Of a stretch of DNA of 64,000 nt, positions 19,032-28,906 are shown one piece after another. Numbering within the stretch: position 1 is the first letter of the stretch; every line of letters starts with the position of its first letter. A program made the position numbers and the translations under genes. Below the pieces are notes generated by a model. The model did not search any database. It was not told the origin of the DNA and saw only the letters and a program-made list of their open reading frames with translations. The DNA comes from Planktothricoides sp. SR001 (GTDB lineage Bacteria; Cyanobacteriota; Cyanobacteriia; Cyanobacteriales; Laspinemataceae): assembly GCF_001276715.1 (NCBI RefSeq), contig NZ_LIUQ01000003.1, positions 168,334 to 232,333 of the forward strand. Direction: 5' to 3'.

Positions 19032-19107
19032 TAGGGTGGGTTAGGCGGTGAAAAATTGGCGGAAAACATTTCAATATTTGGCTCCGCCGTAACCCACCAA
19101 ATCCGGG
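19032..19107 (+). repeat. Inverted-repeat element GTAGGGTGGGTTAGGCGG..., third copy
   Basis: A 76-bp copy of the element described at 17945-18122, with the same ends and interior phrase GGAAAACAT. It sits 11 bp from the stop codon of scpB, on the far side of the DUF433/DUF5615 pair. Confidence 0.85.
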
Positions 19108-19117
19108 AATGGTTTCC

Positions 19118-19699
19118 CTATTCCTCTACCTTTTTCTGCTCCTCGGTTTCCTCCAGGGTTTCCGCCTCATCTTTGGGCAAATTTTTCAAGGATAATTCTA
19201 ACTGCTTGGGTAACTTATCCACCTGAAAGTATTGATGGAATTTATTGGTGACGTGCAACCAATAAGAACGCCCATCAGACTGACGGCGTTTACGAACAAA
19301 ATTTTGTTCGACTAACTCTTGCACGTGCTGATAAGCCCCCGACCCGCGTAAATCGACTAATTCGGTTTGACTAATCGGGTTTTTCAGGGCAATCACCGCC
19401 AGAGTTCTCAGGGCTCCGACCCCCAATTCGGCGGGAATTAATTCACTCACCAACCCTTGAAAAGTTTCCCGTAATTGCAGCACATAACCTTTGTCGGTTT
19501 CCACCACTTCTAAGGCACTATCTCGACGGGCATAATCATCAATTAGTTCAATTAACGCGGCTTCCGCCTCAGATTTTTCACACTTGGCAAATTCAGCAAT
19601 TTCCCCCAGGGATAATGGCTGACCTTTGAGATATAAAATAGCTTCAATTTTGCTGGCTAAACGAATCATTCTTTCCGTAATATTTCCCCGATAACCCAT
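19118..19699 (-). CDS. scpB: SMC-ScpAB complex subunit ScpB
   Basis: ScpB bridges the kleisin ScpA and SMC in the condensin complex that organises and segregates the chromosome. The 193-residue protein shows the two winged-helix domains of the family: KIEAILYLKGQPLSLGEIAEF in the first, and LRTLAVIALKNPISQTELVDLRG...LVEQNFVRKRRQSDGRSYWLHVT in the second, both highly conserved. The C-terminal acidic tail (ETLEETEEQKKVEE) is typical of cyanobacterial versions. The neighbouring genes are unrelated, so it is probably transcribed alone. Confidence 0.93.
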   Translation of the reverse strand: MGYRGNITERMIRLASKIEAILYLKGQPLSLGEIAEFAKCEKSEAEAALIELIDDYARRDSALEVVETDKGYVLQLRETFQGLVSELIPAELGVGALRTLAVIALKNPISQTELVDLRGSGAYQHVQELVEQNFVRKRRQSDGRSYWLHVTNKFHQYFQVDKLPKQLELSLKNLPKDEAETLEETEEQKKVEE

Positions 19700-19737
19700 T
19701 TTTAATCTTGAACATTACCCGTCCCAATTATGTCAGC

Positions 19738-20106
19738 TTATTTTAATTCTCGACCAAAGGGGAATAAGGCCAAGTTGACTAATTTGATATGTTGTTTGGC
19801 AAAGGGTAAGCCAATAATGGTAATCGCCAGAATTAAGGCAGATACCAGATGCGCGATCGCAATTCCCCAACCAAACAAGAAAATCCAAATAATGTTAAAA
19901 ATGGTTTGCAGGGTATTATTGGCATTTTCGCTTTCCACAATTTCTTTACCAAACGGGGTCATAGTGGCAAAGCCAATTTTAATTGATTGGATGCCGAAGG
20001 GAATACCAATAATCGTCAGGCAAATGCTCAGACCACCGACAATGTAGCCTAAGCCTGCCACGAAACCGCCAAAGATTAACCAGATGATATTGCCAATGAG
20101 ACTCAT
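19738..20106 (-). CDS. YccF-domain inner membrane protein
   Basis: A 122-residue protein containing two copies of the YccF domain, recognised from LIGNIIWLIFGGFVAGLGYIVGG, then the repeated IIGIPFGIQSIKIGFATMTPFGKEIV and IIGLPFAKQHIKLVNLALFPFGREL. Three or four transmembrane helices are predicted by eye. The family is widespread in bacteria and has no established function. It is convergent with nothing and ends 38 bp before the start of scpB on the same strand, so a two-gene transcript is possible. Confidence 0.88.
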   Translation of the reverse strand: MSLIGNIIWLIFGGFVAGLGYIVGGLSICLTIIGIPFGIQSIKIGFATMTPFGKEIVESENANNTLQTIFNIIWIFLFGWGIAIAHLVSALILAITIIGLPFAKQHIKLVNLALFPFGRELK

Positions 20107-20192
20107 AGTGTTAAAAGATTTAGGAATTTAACAAATATTTTGAATTTACCATATACTATAGCACTGATTTGTGATTTTGACAATTGGACAAA

Positions 20193-20222
20193 TCAAGCCG
20201 ATCGATATTGATCGGCTTGATT
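20193..20222. terminator. Rho-independent terminator-like hairpin
   Basis: A 10-bp perfect stem (CAAGCCGATC / GATCGGCTTG) with loop GATATT, flanked by ATTTG. It lies 32 bp beyond the stop of the minus-strand Trp-rich gene, so it probably ends that transcript. Confidence 0.6.
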
Positions 20223-20253
20223 TGTCCTGGGAGAAAAATAATTTTTCCTGGAG

Positions 20254-20523
20254 TTAATCAAGACTCTGAAAATAATTTTCTGGTTCGGGTTGGGCCATTT
20301 CTGCTAAAGACTGCCAACCCGGTTGCCAGAGGGAACGGTCTTTTAGTTGGTTGGCATTTAACCAGAAACGCACCTCCTCATCACAAGAAGCGACCATTTC
20401 TGCAAATACCCATTTACCCTCATTTTTGCGATTCACTACTTGGAAATGTCGCCAACCCCAAGTTTGTTTGGTAGAGGTCCACTTTGAACCGACCAGATAA
20501 GGAAATTTTTGTTTTTTTGTCAT
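20254..20523 (-). CDS. Small tryptophan-rich protein, TIGR02450 family
   Basis: An 89-residue protein recognised as the TIGR02450 tryptophan-rich family from FPYLVGSKWTS...WGWRHFQVVNRKN and the later WLNANQLKDRSLWQPGW. It has seven tryptophans. The family is found in cyanobacteria and some proteobacteria, where it is often near photolyase-type genes, but its role is unknown. No such neighbour is present here; PspC-like and YccF genes flank it. Confidence 0.87.
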   Translation of the reverse strand: MTKKQKFPYLVGSKWTSTKQTWGWRHFQVVNRKNEGKWVFAEMVASCDEEVRFWLNANQLKDRSLWQPGWQSLAEMAQPEPENYFQSLD

Positions 20524-20569
20524 ATCGATTAACCAGGAAATAACAGCGGATTAAGTTAGGATTCCCGGT

Positions 20570-20758
20570 TTAAGGTTCTTCGGGGACAACTATCCACATA
20601 ATGACATAAATGATGACTCCAGGACCACCGGCTAAGGCTAAAAAGATAAAGCCCAGGCGAATGATGATTGGGTCAATCTGAAAATATTTTCCTAATCCGG
20701 CACAAATGCCCGCGATCGCCTTTCCATTGCGGCTGCGGTAAAGTTTTTTCGTTTCCAT
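20570..20758 (-). CDS. PspC domain protein
   Basis: A 62-residue protein that is essentially one PspC domain: KKLYRSRNGKAIAGICAGLGKYFQIDPIIIRLGFI followed by a hydrophobic helix (FLALAGGPGVIIYVIMWIVV). PspC-family proteins sense membrane stress in enterobacteria by activating phage-shock genes. Short stand-alone versions like this are common in cyanobacteria, and their role there is not established. No pspA-like gene is nearby. Confidence 0.9.
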   Translation of the reverse strand: METKKLYRSRNGKAIAGICAGLGKYFQIDPIIIRLGFIFLALAGGPGVIIYVIMWIVVPEEP

Positions 20759-20862
20759 AGCACTCCTTCGCTTTAACGCCTGAAAATAACTAACGATTTA
20801 CCCTTGACTGTTCATTTTCCACTATAATTTGGCGCTAACGATGCGTCAATTTCCGTAATTCT

Positions 20863-21115
20863 ATGACAAAACATCCTTTTGATGAAAATTTGCCAGAAAC
20901 CGGGGGCGGTCTGCCTTGACTCGAATATGGGGCAGAAAAAAAGTTACCCCAAGCTTTACAAGGCAAAGAACCATAAAAGCGCCTGTCTCTCTTGTGCGTG
21001 GGACACCGGGGGACAAAATAACGGCTTTGTGAATGAAACCGGAGATGAAGCCGGAGAGAATATTTACAACGGTATGCTAAAAGCGTAGGGGCGATCGCCG
21101 CTGAATCACAGTCAA
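20863..21115 (+). pseudogene. Remnant of the start of an FdhF/YdeP-type molybdopterin oxidoreductase
   Basis: Three frames together read like the N-terminus of an FdhF/YdeP-family oxidoreductase. Frame one from the ATG at 20863 gives MTKHPFDENLPETGGGLP, a stop, then LEYGAEKKLPQAL. Frame three continues with NHKSACLSCAWDTGGQNNGF and VNETGDEAGE. Another frame then gives AKSVGAIAAESQ. The cysteine-containing 'SACLSCAW.TGGQ..GFVNE' block is the recognisable family feature. At least one stop and two frameshifts break it, and the large molybdopterin domain (about 700 residues) is absent downstream. It is a deletion-plus-decay relic. Family recognition is from memory of related sequences and needs a search. 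Confidence 0.6.
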
Positions 21116-21371
21116 AAATCGAGAAAAATGTTAGCCAAAAAAATGATTTTAACTCCGATGAACTATTTTATTCAAGTTTTTATATTCGTAATAGATATGA
21201 AAAATTCATAAATTGGTTTGCCTCTAAAAGATACCATATATAGATTAGTTTAAATTTAGTTTTTGCCGTTGCTTTTGATGCTTTTTTTCTGCCGCCAGAA
21301 ATAGTGGCAATGAACAGTTATCGATCATACAATAAAGGGAGGTATTTGTTTTTAGTGAATGATGAATCCAG

Positions 21372-21590
21372 TTGAGCGATCGCGTTGGCCGAGGGATGAT
21401 TATTGATCCTCAGATGGAGATTGGCCTGGTCAAATTTGCCTATCCAGGGTTGCCAATTACATCCTTATTGCAAGGGGTTTCGGAAATCCCCCGTGTATTT
21501 ACAGAAGAAGCAGGGAAAACGGCCTGCGCTCTACAAATCGACAAAAACGAGATGCTCGCCAAACATTTAGACTATACACAGGTGATTTAA
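21372..21590 (+). CDS. Short hypothetical reading frame before the hybrid kinase
   Basis: A frame of up to 72 residues starting at TTG, or 64 from an internal ATG at 21396 (MIIDPQMEIGLVKFAYPG). Composition looks protein-like, and it ends 36 bp before the hybrid kinase. There is no convincing ribosome site and no family is recognised. It could be a remnant of a longer upstream gene. Confidence 0.25.
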   Translation: MSDRVGRGMIIDPQMEIGLVKFAYPGLPITSLLQGVSEIPRVFTEEAGKTACALQIDKNEMLAKHLDYTQVI

Positions 21591-21626
21591 ACTATTCATA
21601 TACCTTTAAAATTTACCTTTAGGCCG

Positions 21627-24600
21627 ATGACACCGCTTAATCCCTGGGCAAGTAATTCTCAAGACGCTCAAAATCAATCAGAAATTGCGTCACTTGCTCT
21701 AGCGCCTACGGAGACCCCAAGACCGCAGTGGCTTACTACTTCTGCCCTTTCTGCAACAAAACCAGAATTAAGCAGAATTTTAGATACAGCGATCGCCGCG
21801 ATCGCCAATTATAAAGCCTTCCCCGATCGCCGATGGGAATTTGAATATTGGTCGGCGGGGTGCGAAAGAATCCTCGGTTATACCCCAGAAGAGTTATTAG
21901 CGGATCAAACTCTGTGGTCAAGTCGCGTCCCTGCCGCCGATTTAGAAACGATTGTGGATCGGGCATTTGAAGATTATCGGCTGCATCGACCGAGTAGCGT
22001 AGAATATCCTTTTTTACATAAAGATGGTTCTTGGCGCTGGATTATCTCCTCTCAGTTTGCCGTCTGGGATGAAGCAAGCTCCTGCTGGATGGGTACAGCG
22101 GTTTTCCTGGATATTACCGATCGCAAAATCGCCCAACAGAATCAGCAATTTCTCAATGAACTGCATCGGCGCTTAGAACAACTAAATGATGCAGAGGCAA
22201 TACTCTGGGAAGCTATCAAAAGTTTAGGCGAATATCTCAATGTAGAGCGGGTGGTTTGGCAGGAGGTGAATGTCCCAGAAGATATCAGCCACGTCACCCA
22301 AGACTGGCGGCGCCAAGCAGACATTCCCAGTGTGGTGGGAACCTATCGCTTATCAGAACTGATTCTCCCAGACCTAGTAGAGCGTTTTCAAAGGGGGGAA
22401 GCGGTGGTGGTCCCTGACGTCGCCACCGATCCCTCTACGGCCCCCTTTGCGGACAACTTTGCACAAAGAGGGATTGGTGCATTTGTGGGCATTCCCTGTA
22501 TCCATGAAGGACGCTGGGTAGCGGTGCTGGCGATTAATGCCCGGACTCCCCAAACTTGGCGACCGGATCAAGTGGCTTTGCTGGAGGCAACGGTCGAGAA
22601 GTTTTGGTCAATAATTCAGCTTGCCAAAGCGATTCAAGCCTTGAGAAATCGAGAAAATTTTATCAACGGCATTCTCGGCAGTATCACCGATGCTTTGATC
22701 GTTTGGGATAAAGACTGGTGTTGCACCTTCGCCAATGACAAATTTTTGCTCAACATTGGCATGAGTTGGTCTGAAGTGATGGGGAAAAATATCTGGCAAA
22801 TGTTCCCGGACATGATTGGCAGCGAACCCTACGTCCTTCTACACCAGGCGATGAAGGAGCGGATCAGCCTAGAATACGAGTTTTACTATGAGCGGTGGGA
22901 AATGTGGATCGGCGATCGCGTCTATCCCATGCCTGACGGTGGATTAGCTATCTACTCCCGTGATATCAGCGATCGCAAACGCCTGGAAGCCGATCGACAA
23001 ACCGCTGAAGCCTTCTTGCGAGAAAGCGAAAAACGCTATCGCCTAATATTCAAATGCAATCCCCAACCGATGTGGGTTTACGACGTAGAAACGCTCAGAT
23101 TTTTAGCGGTTAATGGGGCGGCAGTGGCCAAGTACGGCTATTCTGAAACCGAATTTTTGTCAATGACCATCGCCGATATTCGCTCTCCTGAAGATATCCC
23201 ACGTCTGCGAGAAAATATAGCCGAAGTAAACCAAGGGATTGATGCTGCCGGAATTTGGCATCATCGATTAAAAGATGGGCGTTTGATTCTGGTAGAAATC
23301 GTCTCTCATGTCTTGGAATTTTCCGGGCGAAGAGCGGAACTGGTTCTCGCGAATGATGTCACCGATCGCTTACAAGCGCAATTAGCCAGAGAGGAATCCG
23401 AAGCCTTTCTCAGCAGCATCTATGATGGTGTGCGAGCGTCAATTTTTGTGGTGGATGTCACCGAAGACAACCACTTCCTTTACCGAAGTCTCAACCTTTC
23501 AGCCCAAGAGTTTACCGGACTGACGCTCCAGGAATTTCAGTATAAAACACCGGAACAAGTGTTTGGCCCTGAGATCGGTAAACGCCTTTGCCAAAATTAC
23601 CAGAGGTGTTTGCAAGCCAATCAGAGTATCACCTATGAGGAACAGTTATTCTGGCGCGATCGCTTAATCTGGGTATTAACCACTTTATCCCCGTTAAGAA
23701 ATGAGTCAGGTAAAATTTATCGCCTAGTAGGGACAGCCGTAGAAATTACCGATCGCAAACAAGCAGAAATCGCTTTTCAAGAACAAATTGCCAGAGAGCA
23801 ACTAATCAAAAACATTACCCAAAATATCCGGAAAACCTTAGATATTGAGGAAGTTTTACAGCGGACGGTGGATCAAGTCAGAGACTTCTTAAAAGCCGAT
23901 CGGGTGGTAATTTTTAAGTTTCAGCCGGATTGGTCTGGAAAGGTCATTAACGAATCAGTCCATCCAGATTATCCGGCAATTATTCATATCGATATTTTCG
24001 ATCCCTGTTTTGCCGATCGATGGCTGGACATCTATCGGCAAGGTCTGGTCAGCACTCGCCCGGATTTTAATAGTGAGGAGATTCAGCCTTGTTATCGTGA
24101 ACTGATGCAACCCTTTCAAGTCAAAGCTAACCTAGTAGTTCCCATTCTGTTGCAAAGCGATCGCTTGTGGGGTTTATTAATTGTGCATCAATGTAGCGCC
24201 CCCCGCCAATGGCAAATCACCGAAATCGAGTTAATGAAACAGTTATCGATTCAGTTGGGGATTGCCATTCAACAATCGGAATTATATCAACAAACTCATC
24301 AAGAATTATTAGAACGCCAAAAAGCCCAGCAAGCGCTCTTGGAAAGCGAACAAAGACTAAAAGCTATTTTAGAATATTCTCCAGCTTTGATTTATCTACT
24401 CGATCGCGATAATCGCTATTTGTTAGCGAATCAGCGTTGTGCGGCACTGCTCAACACCACTACCGATCAAGTCATCGGCAAAAATATTTATGATTTTTTC
24501 GCCCCTGAGATTGCTGATACCTTTGCCATCAATAATCGGTATGCTATAGAACATAACCAAGTTATAGAAGTGGAAGAAACCCTGCCTATCGGCGATGAAG

Positions 24601-26201
24601 TACATACCTATATCAGTTGGAAATTTCCTTTTGCTAATAGTCTGGGAGAAGTTTATGCAGTGTGTGGGATTTCCACGGATATCACCGATCGCAAAAAAGC
24701 CGAGAACAAAATTGCGGAACAAGCTGCATTACTGAATATTTCCACCGATGCCATCTTTGTCAAAGATTTAGAACATCGAATTTTATTCTGGAATCAAGGA
24801 GCGGAACGTTTATATGGCTGGACTGCCGCAGAAGTTTTAGGCCAAAAAACCGAAAAGCTATTTAATCAAAAAGAGCAACATCAGGAAGCCCTACAAACAA
24901 CTCTCGCTCAGGGTAGCTGGCAAGGGGAACTACAGCAAATCACCAAAACCAAGCAAAAAATCATCGTCGATAGTAGCTGGACGCTGGTAGAAAATTTATT
25001 CGATCAAGCAAAATCTATGCTAATTGTCAACAGTGATATTACGGAAAAAAAACAACTTGAAGAACAATTTTATCATGCTCAACGCTTAGAAAGTATCGGC
25101 ACCTTAGCGGGGGGAATTGCCCATGATTTTAATAACATTTTGACCCCGATTTTGGGAATTAGTGAAATCCTGCCGCTCAAATTAACTAACGTTGATGCAA
25201 GAACCAAGCAACAATTAGCTTACCTAACCATGAGTGCGAGACGTGGGGCTGATTTAGTCAAGCAAATTCTCCTGTTGAGTCGCAGCACCGAGGGTCAATT
25301 GGTTACACTACAATTAGGATATGTCCTGCTAGAAGTTAGCGGGATTGCTCAACATACCTTCCCCAAAGCGATCGCCATTAAAACTCAAATTCCTACCAAA
25401 GAACTCTGGACAATTTCAGCGGATGCTATTCAAATGCACCAAGTTTTTATGAATCTGATGGTGAATGCCAGGGATGCCATGCCAAAGGGAGGTAATTTAA
25501 CCATTTCTGCCGAAAATCGTCAATTAGATGAAAATTACGCAGCGATGAATTTAGAAGCCAAATCCGGTGCTTATGTAGTGGTGACAGTAGCAGATACCGG
25601 CAGCGGCATTGCCCCAGAGGTATTAGACCGAATTTTTGATTCATTTTTCACCACTAAAGAAACCGGGAAGGGAACCGGATTAGGCTTATCCACGGTGATG
25701 GGAATTGTCAAAAATCATGGCGGGTTTATTAAGGTTAATACGGAGTTGGAAAAAGGGACGACTTTTCAAGTTTTCTTACCCTCAACCTCCGGGGAAGTCA
25801 GCGGCAAAAGCCTAGCAGAAGTAATCCCTAGAGGCCAGGGCGAAATGATTTTAATTGTAGATGATGAGATGCTGATTCAAGAGATTACCAAGACGACTTT
25901 AGAGAACTATAATTACAGAACCCTGACCGCTAGTGATGCGATCGAAGCGATCGCTCTCTATGTGGAAAATAAACAGGAAGTCAAGGTGATAATTATGGAT
26001 ATGATTATGCCTAATCTAGATCCGGTGACGGCGATCGATATTCTGCAAAAAATGAATCCCCAGCTTAAAATTATTGCCATTAGTGGATTACTGAGTAATC
26101 AACAACTAGCTTTAGACGCGAATGTGAAGCGATTTTTGTTGAAACCTTACACCAGCAGCCAATTATTACAAACTTTAGCTGAGGTGATCGCGGAAAGCTG
26201 A
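21627..26201 (+). CDS. Multi-PAS/GAF hybrid sensor histidine kinase with receiver
   Basis: A 1524-residue soluble hybrid kinase with no transmembrane segment. Domains in order, by eye: PAS (about 65-175), GAF (185-340), PAS (345-455), PAS (465-590), PAS (600-715), GAF (735-890), PAS (905-1025), PAS (1030-1145), histidine kinase (1150-1390), receiver (1405-1524). The H-box is HAQRLESIGTLAGGIAHDFNN, followed by an N-box (NLMVNARDAM), G1 (ADTGSGI) and G2 (KGTGLGL), so the kinase looks active. The receiver has DD acidic residues (LIVDDE), the phospho-acceptor in MDMIMPNL and the lysine in LLKPY. PAS linkers carry the cyanobacterial 'ITDRK' signature. The GAF domains lack an obvious bilin cysteine motif, so a light role is not claimed. 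No response regulator is adjacent. Confidence 0.93.
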   Translation: MTPLNPWASNSQDAQNQSEIASLALAPTETPRPQWLTTSALSATKPELSRILDTAIAAIANYKAFPDRRWEFEYWSAGCERILGYTPEELLADQTLWSSRVPAADLETIVDRAFEDYRLHRPSSVEYPFLHKDGSWRWIISSQFAVWDEASSCWMGTAVFLDITDRKIAQQNQQFLNELHRRLEQLNDAEAILWEAIKSLGEYLNVERVVWQEVNVPEDISHVTQDWRRQADIPSVVGTYRLSELILPDLVERFQRGEAVVVPDVATDPSTAPFADNFAQRGIGAFVGIPCIHEGRWVAVLAINARTPQTWRPDQVALLEATVEKFWSIIQLAKAIQALRNRENFINGILGSITDALIVWDKDWCCTFANDKFLLNIGMSWSEVMGKNIWQMFPDMIGSEPYVLLHQAMKERISLEYEFYYERWEMWIGDRVYPMPDGGLAIYSRDISDRKRLEADRQTAEAFLRESEKRYRLIFKCNPQPMWVYDVETLRFLAVNGAAVAKYGYSETEFLSMTIADIRSPEDIPRLRENIAEVNQGIDAAGIWHHRLKDGRLILVEIVSHVLEFSGRRAELVLANDVTDRLQAQLAREESEAFLSSIYDGVRASIFVVDVTEDNHFLYRSLNLSAQEFTGLTLQEFQYKTPEQVFGPEIGKRLCQNYQRCLQANQSITYEEQLFWRDRLIWVLTTLSPLRNESGKIYRLVGTAVEITDRKQAEIAFQEQIAREQLIKNITQNIRKTLDIEEVLQRTVDQVRDFLKADRVVIFKFQPDWSGKVINESVHPDYPAIIHIDIFDPCFADRWLDIYRQGLVSTRPDFNSEEIQPCYRELMQPFQVKANLVVPILLQSDRLWGLLIVHQCSAPRQWQITEIELMKQLSIQLGIAIQQSELYQQTHQELLERQKAQQALLESEQRLKAILEYSPALIYLLDRDNRYLLANQRCAALLNTTTDQVIGKNIYDFFAPEIADTFAINNRYAIEHNQVIEVEETLPIGDEVHTYISWKFPFANSLGEVYAVCGISTDITDRKKAENKIAEQAALLNISTDAIFVKDLEHRILFWNQGAERLYGWTAAEVLGQKTEKLFNQKEQHQEALQTTLAQGSWQGELQQITKTKQKIIVDSSWTLVENLFDQAKSMLIVNSDITEKKQLEEQFYHAQRLESIGTLAGGIAHDFNNILTPILGISEILPLKLTNVDARTKQQLAYLTMSARRGADLVKQILLLSRSTEGQLVTLQLGYVLLEVSGIAQHTFPKAIAIKTQIPTKELWTISADAIQMHQVFMNLMVNARDAMPKGGNLTISAENRQLDENYAAMNLEAKSGAYVVVTVADTGSGIAPEVLDRIFDSFFTTKETGKGTGLGLSTVMGIVKNHGGFIKVNTELEKGTTFQVFLPSTSGEVSGKSLAEVIPRGQGEMILIVDDEMLIQEITKTTLENYNYRTLTASDAIEAIALYVENKQEVKVIIMDMIMPNLDPVTAIDILQKMNPQLKIIAISGLLSNQQLALDANVKRFLLKPYTSSQLLQTLAEVIAES

Positions 26202-26218
26202 TGACCGGAGTAGTCCCC

Positions 26219-26246
26219 GTCGGGGTCAACAGCCGTTGACCCCGAC
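26219..26246. terminator. Strong hairpin after the hybrid kinase
   Basis: A perfect 12-bp stem GTCGGGGTCAAC / GTTGACCCCGAC with loop AGCC, 17 bp after the kinase stop. It belongs to a palindrome family with GGGGTCAAC arms seen again at 32552-32593 and 54801-54832. There is no T-run, so it may be a repeat that also slows transcription. Confidence 0.55.
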
Positions 26247-26310
26247 AAGTCTGAGTTAGGTTCACGATAGCCAACCTAAAGCTGAATATTTTCCGCTGGT
26301 TCTATCGGTT

Positions 26311-28239
26311 CTATAAATTTTCAATCAGCACAGGTGTCAAATCTTCGGCAGGTTCAAAGGCAAAGACTTTGGCGTAAAAATAAAATTCTCCGTCAATAGT
26401 GCGGATGATATTTTCTGCCCGACGAAACCCATGTTGTTCTCCTTCATAAGCAATATAGGCGACGGGTAAACCTTTGGCTTTCAGGGCATTAACCATCATT
26501 TCCGCTTGATTCGGGGGCACAATTTTATCTTCCAATCCCTGAAAAAATATGACGGGACAGGAAAGCCGATCGCAATAATGAATGGGCGATCGCTGACGAT
26601 ACAGTTCTTTCTTTTCTGGATAAGGCCCAATCAGGCGATCGAGATAGCGGGACTCAAACTTATGGGTATCTGTGGCCAAAGCTTCTAAATCACTCACCCC
26701 ATAGTAGCTGGCTCCGGCTTTGAAGCGATCGCGGAATGTCAGGGCGCAAAGGGTAGTATAGCCTCCCGCACTCCCCCCAGCGATGCAGAGGCGATTTTCA
26801 TCCACAAATCCATGTTCTGCCAAATAAGCCGCACCATTCACGCAATCATCCACATCAACCACACCCCATTGACCTTTGAGGCGATCGCGATATTGGCGAC
26901 CATACCCGGTACTGCCGCCATAATTCACATCCAACACCGCAAACCCCCGCGAAGTCCAATATTGAATCCGTAAATTCAAACTGCTATCTGCTGCTGCGGT
27001 CGGGCCGCCGTGACTTTTCACCACCAACGGGGGTAACTCACCTTCTGGGGCTTGGTAATCCTGATTTTTCGGCGGATAAAAAATCCCATAAGCGCTGAGT
27101 TCATGTTCCGTGGGAAATTCTACCGACTGCGGTTCCGACAAATAACCCGGATCGATTTCTAACTGGGAAGACTTGCGGAGAACCTGGAATTCGCCACTAT
27201 TTAAATCCAGCAAAACCACCGAAGTCGGGGTAGTCGCCGAACCAGCAATTAATAACACTTGATTCCCAGAAACTTTCGGCCCAGACATGGAAGTATAAGG
27301 CGTGTTAATTGGTTCCAGCTTGCCCGTTTTGGTGCTTAACTTCGCCAGACAAGTAATTCCGTTTTGAGTATAAGTGCAAATGATTTCATTTGGCGATGCT
27401 AAAGCATAAGTAGACATCCCAAAAACCCACTGCGGTAGGCCAAATTCGGCGGCCATTTCACACAGAGGCATCTCCGTTTCTTGTTGGAATTTATAAAGAT
27501 TCCACCAGCCGGTACGGTCAGAGACAAAATATAACGACCCATCCTCCGACCACTCTGGCTGAAAAATAGAAATATTCGGTCCACCATCGATTAATTCAGC
27601 CTTGGCCAAAGATCCATCCTCACGGACAGAGGCAACCCATAATTCTGTCCCATCCCAGGGCATATTCGGATGATTCCAAGTAACCCAACAAAGTTGTTTT
27701 CCGTCGGGGCTGAGGCGGGGATTAGAGTAAAAATCATTTCCCGAAACTAAGATTTGGATATCTTCGGAATTATGTAGATTAATGCTGACGATAGTGTTAA
27801 TTGGTTCCCCTTCTCCCCGATGGTCTTCCCGGACTGCAATCAACCGTCCCCGTTCTCGATCCAGGATATAATCGGCATAACGCATCGCACCTTCTGGGGT
27901 GATAGGTTCCGGTTGACCGTCAAGAGTTTGGCGATAGATCCGTTGATCGGCAAAATTAGAAAAGTAAATCGTCCCATCGGCGATCGCAAACGAACCGCCG
28001 CCATACTCATGCACCCTGGTGCGAACATTAAAGTCCCTCGGCGTACAGTCGGCAATTTTGCCGTCGGGAGTTCGACGCACGATCGCATTCCGTCCACCTT
28101 CCGAAGGGCGCATCTCCAACCAATAAATATCTGCACCGTCCCAAGTAATCCCCCCCAGTCCCACCGATCCAGCGACAATCAGATCCGAGGTAATGGGGGA
28201 TTTCCACGATCCATACGGGGCAACTTTTGGTTTAGACAT
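26311..28239 (-). CDS. S9-family serine peptidase (prolyl-oligopeptidase-like)
   Basis: A 642-residue peptidase with a beta-propeller front half (residues 1-370, WD-like blades such as [23 protein letters not shown]) and an alpha/beta-hydrolase back half. The catalytic serine is in GGSAGGYTT at about residue 491, the aspartate in GLEDKIVPP at about 573, and the histidine in GEQHGFR at about 605. The propeller restricts access so that only short peptides or acylated peptides are cut. There is no signal peptide, so it acts in the cytoplasm. It is transcribed towards the hybrid kinase and appears monocistronic. Confidence 0.92.
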   Translation of the reverse strand: MSKPKVAPYGSWKSPITSDLIVAGSVGLGGITWDGADIYWLEMRPSEGGRNAIVRRTPDGKIADCTPRDFNVRTRVHEYGGGSFAIADGTIYFSNFADQRIYRQTLDGQPEPITPEGAMRYADYILDRERGRLIAVREDHRGEGEPINTIVSINLHNSEDIQILVSGNDFYSNPRLSPDGKQLCWVTWNHPNMPWDGTELWVASVREDGSLAKAELIDGGPNISIFQPEWSEDGSLYFVSDRTGWWNLYKFQQETEMPLCEMAAEFGLPQWVFGMSTYALASPNEIICTYTQNGITCLAKLSTKTGKLEPINTPYTSMSGPKVSGNQVLLIAGSATTPTSVVLLDLNSGEFQVLRKSSQLEIDPGYLSEPQSVEFPTEHELSAYGIFYPPKNQDYQAPEGELPPLVVKSHGGPTAAADSSLNLRIQYWTSRGFAVLDVNYGGSTGYGRQYRDRLKGQWGVVDVDDCVNGAAYLAEHGFVDENRLCIAGGSAGGYTTLCALTFRDRFKAGASYYGVSDLEALATDTHKFESRYLDRLIGPYPEKKELYRQRSPIHYCDRLSCPVIFFQGLEDKIVPPNQAEMMVNALKAKGLPVAYIAYEGEQHGFRRAENIIRTIDGEFYFYAKVFAFEPAEDLTPVLIENL

Positions 28240-28438
28240 ATTATTTCCTAAGCAATAACAATAATATTGGCCAATATCTCTGGCGATGTTGGTGAGTTCT
28301 CGTGGAGTGAGAGCGATCGGGCTAAAACCGGCTAAAATTCAGGCATACTAAGGATTTAATGCGAAAAATTTACACAGACCCAATCCCTAACCTAGAAGAC
28401 AGACACGATTAAGCAATCTTAAGCAATCTTAAGCAATA

Positions 28439-28585
28439 TTAGAATTTTTTCTTAACTTTTGGCAATCTCTTAATATAGTCACGAATCACTTCCGACATAG
28501 AAACCTCGCGTCGTTCTGCTTCTGCTTGCAAACGCTCTTTTTCCTGTCCAGTTAGGCGAATTTGTAATAGTTCGTTTCTGGCCAT
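28439..28585 (-). CDS. Tiny ribbon-helix-helix (CopG/MobC-like) DNA-binding protein
   Basis: A 48-residue frame: MARNELLQIRLTGQEKERLQ, then AEAERREVSMSEVIRDYIKR and a lysine-rich tail. The N-terminal strand (LLQIRLT), helix with 'EKERLQAEAERRE', and second helix 'SMSEVIRDYIKRL' are the classic ribbon-helix-helix layout. Such proteins are antitoxins or plasmid-copy repressors. No toxin gene is adjacent: downstream is a triple AAGCAATCTT repeat, upstream a repeat field. It could be an orphan antitoxin or a regulator. Strong composition and motif support make a real gene likely in spite of its size. Confidence 0.7.
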   Translation of the reverse strand: MARNELLQIRLTGQEKERLQAEAERREVSMSEVIRDYIKRLPKVKKKF

Positions 28586-28619
28586 CAGTGTCTTTGTCCT
28601 GACAATAATCGTTACATTA

Positions 28620-28860
28620 TAGCAGTAAGCCTAGAGGTGGGGTGTAGGGTGTAGGGTGTGGAGCCGCCATCGGGAAGAAAGTGAAAAGTGGTAGGGGCGA
28701 ATGGCCATTCGCCCGTACAAAAGTGGTAGGGGCGAATGGCCATATAGCCTGACGGCATGGGCTTCGCAAGGAAGCCCGTACAAAAGAAATATCACTATTC
28801 GCTATTCACTATTCACTATTCACTATTCACTATTCACTATTCACTATTCACTATTCACTC
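28620..28860 (+). repeat. Repeat field before the MscS gene
   Basis: This spacer holds GGTGTAGGGTGTAGGGTGT, two copies of GTAGGGGCGAATGGCCATT at 28692 and 28727 (a palindrome family also at 44935, 56105 and 56406), and then about nine copies of the heptamer ATTCACT at 28795-28857. An in-frame extension of the MscS gene through this field exists but is pure repeat, so it is not counted as coding. Confidence 0.85.
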
Positions 28861-28906
28861 TTCCCTAAACCCCACACCCCTGCCCCTGAAGCCCAAGGAA
28901 ACTCCC

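Noticed and set aside
28757-28906. N-terminal extension of the MscS gene with LFTIHYS repeats
   Set aside because: It is a translated heptamer repeat; the ATG at 28907 has a ribosome site and gives the family length.
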